NCBI GenBank assembly: GCA_029582155.1
Contig: CM055901.1
Coordinates: 50,411,206 to 50,475,205, forward strand
Source of the DNA: Panopea generosa
Lineage: Eukaryota > Mollusca > Bivalvia > Adapedonta > Hiatellidae
Length of the DNA: 64,000 bases
Direction of reading: 5' to 3'
In this document: one piece after another, positions 58,576 through 64,000 of the stretch
Position numbering within the stretch: the stretch's first letter is position 1
How the letters are laid out: every line of letters begins with the position of its first letter
Program-made: the position numbers and the translations under genes
Notes under the pieces: generated by a model
Databases searched by the model: none
Told to the model about the DNA's origin: nothing
What the model saw: only the letters and a program-made list of their open reading frames with translations

Positions 58576-61145
58576 AGATGTCATGCTACACAGGCCATGG
58601 CTACACAGGCTATGTTACAGATGTAAGGTAATACAGGCCATGCTACAGATGTAAGGCTTCACATGCCATGTTACAGATGTAAGGCTACACAGGCCATGCT
58701 ACAGATGTAAGGCTACAGGGGCCATACTACAGATGTAAGGCTACATGGGCCATGCTACAGATGTAAGGCTACATGGGCCATGCTACAGATATAAGGCTAC
58801 ACAGGCCATGCTACAGATATAAGGCTACACAGGCCATGCTACAGATGTAAGGCTATACGGGCCATGCTACAGATGTAAGGCTACACGGGCCATGCTACAG
58901 ATGTAAGGCTACACGGGCCATGCTACAGATATAAGGCTACACGGGCCATGCTACAGATGTAAGGCTACATGGGCCATGCTACAGATGTAAGGCTACACAG
59001 GCCATGCCACAGATATAAGGCTACACGGGCCATGCTACAGATATAAGGCTACGCGGGCCATGCTACAGATGTAAGGCTACACAGGCCATGCTACAGATAT
59101 AAGGCTACACAGGCAATGCTACAAATGTAAGGCTATATGAGCTTTGTTACAGATGTAATGCTATACAGGCCATATTACAGATGTAAGGCTACACAGGCCA
59201 TGCTACAAATATAAGGCTACACAGGCCATGCTACAGATATAAGGCTACACAGGCCATGCTACAAATGGAAGGCTACACAGGTTATGCTACAGATGGAAGG
59301 CCACAAAGGTCATGTAAGGCTACACAGGCTATACTACAGGTTATACAGACTATGTTACAGATGGAAGGCCACACAGACCATGTTACACATGTTAGGCTAC
59401 ATAGGCTATGCTACAGACTACACAGACTATGCTACATATGGAAGGCCACAAAGGTCATGTAAGGCTACACAGACTATACTACAGGCTATACAGACTATGT
59501 TACAGATGGAAGGCCACACAGACCATGTTACAGATGTTAGGCTACACAGGCTATGCTACAGGCTACACAGGCTATGGTACAGGTGTAAGGCTACAAAGGC
59601 CATGCTACAGATGTAAGGCTACACAGACTATGCTACAGACGCAAGGCTACACAGGCTATGTTACAGACGGAATGCTACACAGGCTATGTTACAGATGGAA
59701 GGCCAAATAGGCCATGTTACATATGTAAGGCTACACAGGCTATGCTACAGATGTAAGGATACACAGGCTATGTTACAGATGGAATGCTACACAGGCTACG
59801 CTACAGATGGAAGGCCACAAAAGCCATGTTACAGATGTAAGGCTACACAGGCTATGCTACAGATATAAGGCTACACATACTATGTTCCAGAGGAAAAGCT
59901 ACACAGGCTATGTTCCAGAAGGAAGGCTACACAGGCTATGTTTCAGATGGAAAGCCACATAGGCCATGTTACAGATGTAAGGCTACACAGGCTATGCTAC
60001 AGGCTACACAGGCCATACTTCAGATATAAGGCTACACATACTATGTTCCAGAGGGAAGGCTACACAGGCTATGTTTCAGATGGAAGGTTACACAGGCTAT
60101 GTAACAGATAGAAGGCTACACAGGCTATGTTAAAGATGGATGGCTACACATACTATGTTCCAGAGGGAAGGTTACACAGGCTATGTTTCAGATGGAAGGC
60201 TACACAGTCTTTTTACAGGCTACACAGGCCATGCTTCAGATATAAGGCTACACATACTATGTTCCAGATGGAAGGCTACACATACTATGTTCCAGATGGA
60301 AGGCTACACAGGCTATGTTCCAGATGGAAGGCTACACAGGCTATGTTTCAGATGGAAGGCTACACAGGCTAAGTTACAGATGGAAGGCTATGCAGGCTAT
60401 GTTAAAGATGGAAGGCCAAATAGGCCATGTTACATATGTAAGGCTACACAGGCTATGCTACAGATGTAAGGATACACAGGCTATGTTACAGATGGAATGC
60501 TACACAGGCTATGCTACAGATGGAAGGCCACAAAAGCCATGTTACAGATGTAAGACTACACAGGCTATGCTACAGATATAAGGCTACACATACTATGTTC
60601 CATAGGAAAGGCTACACAGGCTATGTTCAAGAGGGAAGGCTACACAGGCTATGTTTCAGATGGAAAGCCACATAGGCCATGTTACAGATGTAAGGCTACA
60701 CAGGCTATGCTACAGGCTACACAGGCCATACTTCAGATATAAGGCTACACATACTATGTTCCAGAGGGAAGGCTACACAGGCTATGTTTCAGATGGAAGG
60801 TTACACAGGCTATGTAACAGATAGAAGGCTACACAGGCTATGTTAAAGATGGATGGCTACACATACTATGTTCCAGAGGGAAGGTTACACAGGCTATGTT
60901 TCAGATGGAAGGCTACACAGTCTTTTTACAGGCTACACAGGCCATGCTTCAGATATAAGGCTACACATACTATGTTCCAGATGGAAGGCTACACAGGCTA
61001 TGTTCCAGATGGAAGGCTACACAGGCTATGTTTCAGATGGAAGGCTACACAGGCTAAGTTACAGATGGAAGGCTACGCAGGCTATGTTAAAGATGGAAGG
61101 TTACACAGGCTATGCTACAGACAGCTATGCTACAGATGGAAGGCT
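58576..61145. repeat. Minisatellite, 28-bp unit, with a 712-bp internal duplication
   Basis: The unit is GGCTACACAGGCCATGCTAC AGATGTAA. The left part (58620-59240) is homogeneous. The right part has variants (GGAAGG, GTTCCAG, TTTCAG). A block at about 59690-60410 is repeated at about 60405-61110, with landmarks displaced by 712-713 bp. Confidence 0.95.
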
Positions 61146-61741
61146 ACGATATATACATAGGTAACATAATAAACAGCCGTCAAGATTTATATGTAACACA
61201 TAAACTGTCAGGCTACACAATAAATACATTGATGTTAAGACTACACAGACTGTGCACCAAAACATGTGAAATAAAATGAAAGGAGGACAAGACAAATTTA
61301 TAAATTTCACATCAATGAGCTCTATGCCTTGTCCTCAAGGGAAAGCTGTAGACAATACTGATTAAGCTTTAAACAGAGAGTCCTGGAAACTTTACATCCT
61401 CTGTCTCTATTCACCTCCCTTGGGGGACAGTTCATAAGTACAAAGCATAAATCATTCTTTCATACATCTTTATTTTTCTTGCCATTAACCAATACAATGC
61501 TGCACCATTGTCAATTGTTATTATCTAAATGATAACTTTAATTTTTGGGTAACATTAATATTGTGCCTGGTTTATGTGGGGGAGTTTACTATAAGTGACA
61601 TAAGCATGTTATTGTGATGTCTGTAGTTGGTTGTTCTACTAGTGCTGTCTCACTACTAAGATTGTAGGTTTAAGCCCAGGTGGATTAAAGACTGGCAAAG
61701 AGTGTAGGACAATGAGTGGTTCTGCCAATTCTTTATTTTTT
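61146..61741. other. Spacer with a decayed array edge
   Basis: CTGTCAGGCTACACAATAAA (61206) is a last diverged unit. Around 61630-61680, minus/plus tRNA-like CTAGTGCTGTCTCACTACTA and GTAGGTTTAAGCCCAGG suggest a SINE head. No gene. Confidence 0.5.
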
Positions 61742-61923
61742 TGAAAGGGTACATCACATTTCAGATTGTATATTATGTTATATCTATTTTTATTGGTGGA
61801 TAAGGGCCTCTGAATGAATCTGAGTAAAACAACCATCATTCAGCAAGTAAGGGAGACTCAAACCTATGACCTTAGCATTGAGAGGTAAGTGATCTTGAGA
61901 CAGGGCCTTGGATCACTTGGCCA
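61742..61923 (-). mobile_element. SINE family B
   Basis: Minus-strand head TCTCAATGCTAAGGTCATAG GTTTGAGTCTCC, body with TTACTCAGATTCATTCAGAG, tail with CTGAAATGTGATGTACC. Confidence 0.75.
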
Positions 61924-62884
61924 CAGAGAATCCTCTCAATTCACTTAAAACTTTGTCCATATATACATACAATGTGTTGAAAACAGCATTAAAGGTTGTT
62001 CCTCCTAATATGCTGTCTGCAGAATTCAACATAAAATTTCTAAACAGGTAACGCAAGTCAAGAAATTGTATCCTACCACAATTTTAACACATTCTAATAC
62101 AAAGATATAAATTCATGTTCTTATTATTTGTGATCGTCAGCTCAAATCCAACTGTCATACCTTTTTTCTGCAAGTAACTGAGACATTTTCTCACCTACAA
62201 ACTTTGGACCAAGCTTCGCTTAAAAACTTGACCAGCACTGCATGGTCAGTAATCTTACCTTAAGCATTGAACCACAGGACCATTTCCAGTTCAAAATGAT
62301 GCACAACAATCATGTTCTGCCTCATGGCCGTGCAGTGATCACTTTTTTTATTCTCAATATAAATTAGTGGTCCTAAACATGTATTTCATCAACAAGTACA
62401 GAACTGTATCCAATACAAAACTGAGATGGCCAGTGCTTAATCAACACTGCCATTATCTGGACTATATAATGGCTGGCATTCATCTTGACAGTTCACATTT
62501 GATCAATTTAATTGGAACATTTGCTGGACTCTTAATTAAATGGGGCATTGATCTCAAGGGACAATCGAGCAATAGACATTTTTTGTTAAGCAGATTTTAG
62601 AAGATTCTTGACTCGGTTTGAGCGTTAGTTATAGCATCAACTGGTGTGTAAAAAAAGGTTCCACTAGGAGTTTTCCAGGAACATTATATGTGGGGAAAGT
62701 TGTTTTGGGAGAAGTTCTATTGATATTCTATTCAGAGATGCAGACAAAATGTCTACAGCAATATTATATATTTTTCCTGATTTTGAAAATGATAGAAATA
62801 TGATTAAGAAGATACTTATAAGTTTTTGCACTTTCTCTACAGTTATTCAGTTATTAAATGGTCAGTCCATCTAATCAACAATTG
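61924..62884. other. Non-coding spacer
   Basis: No gene recognised; frames of 77 and 61 codons have no known motif. Confidence 0.45.
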
Positions 62885-63110
62885 GGTCCTCCATGGTCGA
62901 GTTGTCTAAGGTGTCACCTCAAGATACTTACCTTTCACCACTAAGGTCATAGGTTAGAGTCCTCACTCACTCAAAAAACTTTATGTTAGAAAGTTTGCCA
63001 GTAACTTGCGGAAGGACAGGTGGTTCTACTCAGATTCATTCTGAGGTTTTCCTCCACCAGTAAAACTTAATATGTAATAAAAAAACTTTATATAACCTGA
63101 AATGTGTACA
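62885..63110 (+). mobile_element. SINE family B, full length
   Basis: Head TGGTCGAGTTGTCTAAGGTG TCACC (A box of a Leu/Ser-type tRNA), CACTAAGGTCATAGGTTAGA GTCC (variable arm and B box), body GAGGTTTTCCTCCACCAGT, tail TATAACCTGAAATGTG. Confidence 0.85.
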
Positions 63111-64000
63111 AGTTAAAAGTATCTTTGCTGTGCCCAGCAAGCTCAGTAACGTGTCCTTCCATCAATAAAGAGATCATGAGTTTTGCAAAACATCTTGCAA
63201 TTTTAAACGGGAATATAATATTTTATACTAATCTGAGTTTATAGACCAAGGAAATTCCTTTTCAATTTTATTTTGGTGTTAGATATAGATATCCTTGTGG
63301 CAATGCAGACAAAGATATCAACCCTGATATCTGACTTGTATAACAGCAAAACAGACAATCAAACAATTTAAACTAATATAAAATCAACTCCCATTTAATT
63401 TGCCATTAAAACATGCCTGTTCCACCTGTATAGTTCAGATGAGTTGAATCCAATTAACTAATTTGCTGTTAATTAACCACTAATTGGATTGTTATTAGCC
63501 AAAGTTACTGGGAAGCAGCAGGTGAATAAATAGAAACAAGCAACAGTTAATAGTGAGAGAAAAAAAATCAATTGAGAGGAAGTGTACTTATGAAGCTTCA
63601 TCACCAATCTTAACATTGTGTGTAAATCAGGGGATAAAATCTCCTGTCTTGTTTAAGTTTTAATTCTCAATTATTTTCAGTAATGCTTTAAATGAGATGT
63701 TGTAAACTACAGCAGTATGGCATCCACATGCTTGGCGAGTGTCAAGTGTTCAGCATAGTTTTATTAGAGCATATCTCGGGATTTATATATATGTATTTTT
63801 ATTTTTATAATGATTATTATCTATAAAATAAAATGACTGCTGTTTTATAGGGCTTCTAGGAAATACCAATGATATGCTTTCATAAACTTTCAAATTTTCT
63901 AAAGAAGGACCAAACAGGCACTAGCTTGCATATTTATATTGTTAATATATTAACCAAAGTATTAAAGTAATGGTAGCCTTACTGTTGCAATGCTATTTGA
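63111..64000. other. Non-coding spacer to the right edge
   Basis: AT-rich, no gene, array or SINE recognised. Confidence 0.5.

Noticed and set aside
55485-61145. CRISPR-like regular repeats
   Set aside because: Units are head-to-tail with no unique spacers, and the sequence context is eukaryotic.

Overview
The window looks like animal nuclear DNA, most likely from a bivalve mollusc. It is AT-rich, has no operon-like packing and no complete host gene. It is filled with tandem repeats, tRNA-derived SINEs, MITEs and dispersed repeats whose ends (ACAAGAG...GAGCTAAA; runs around TGACCTTGACCTTTGA) I associate with bivalve genomes. The species is not determined, and the bivalve call is inference from repeat style.

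About a third of the window (roughly 20 kb by my boundaries) is minisatellite. The main arrays are 1-1054 (27-bp register, almost no G on the + strand), 2150-3110 (37 bp, split by a SINE), 5100-7395 (68-bp dimer of a 34-bp ancestor), 9505-9915 (28 bp, apparently seeded from a SINE head), 10700-12060 (60 bp, two alternating types), 12965-14830 (46 bp), 22265-24945 (63/64 bp), 27168-28585 (33/27 bp), 29930-30265 plus 34987-35535 (25 bp), 37020-38515 (about 166 bp) and 55200-61250 (successive related 36-, 115- and 28-bp families). The longest open frames lie in arrays whose period is a multiple of three. They are products of the repeats, not evidence of genes.

Mobile elements: a broken APE-type LINE (minus strand, about 30270-34985) carries a virus-like 2A recoding motif in ORF1. 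It sits inside the 25-bp array of a piggyBac-type (TTAA) MITE, 29902-35639. A compact copy of that MITE lies at 39881-40110, has almost none of the array and carries a 61-bp palindrome. A broken DIRS-like element (about 24945-27165) is wedged between two arrays. Other elements are a PIF/Harbinger-type MITE (18835-19222), a 702-bp element with TTAAGG ends and a nested foldback (52983-53684), a pair of about 230-bp MITEs, and at least five SINE families.

Host coding potential is slight. Three short candidate exons (15499-15556, 41722-41775, 51521-51692) have plausible splice sites, but I recognise no protein family. The window may be intergenic, or intronic in one or more large genes. I see no defence, biosynthetic or other multi-gene system. 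The most unusual structure is the SINE/MITE-to-minisatellite conversion, seen at two independent loci.
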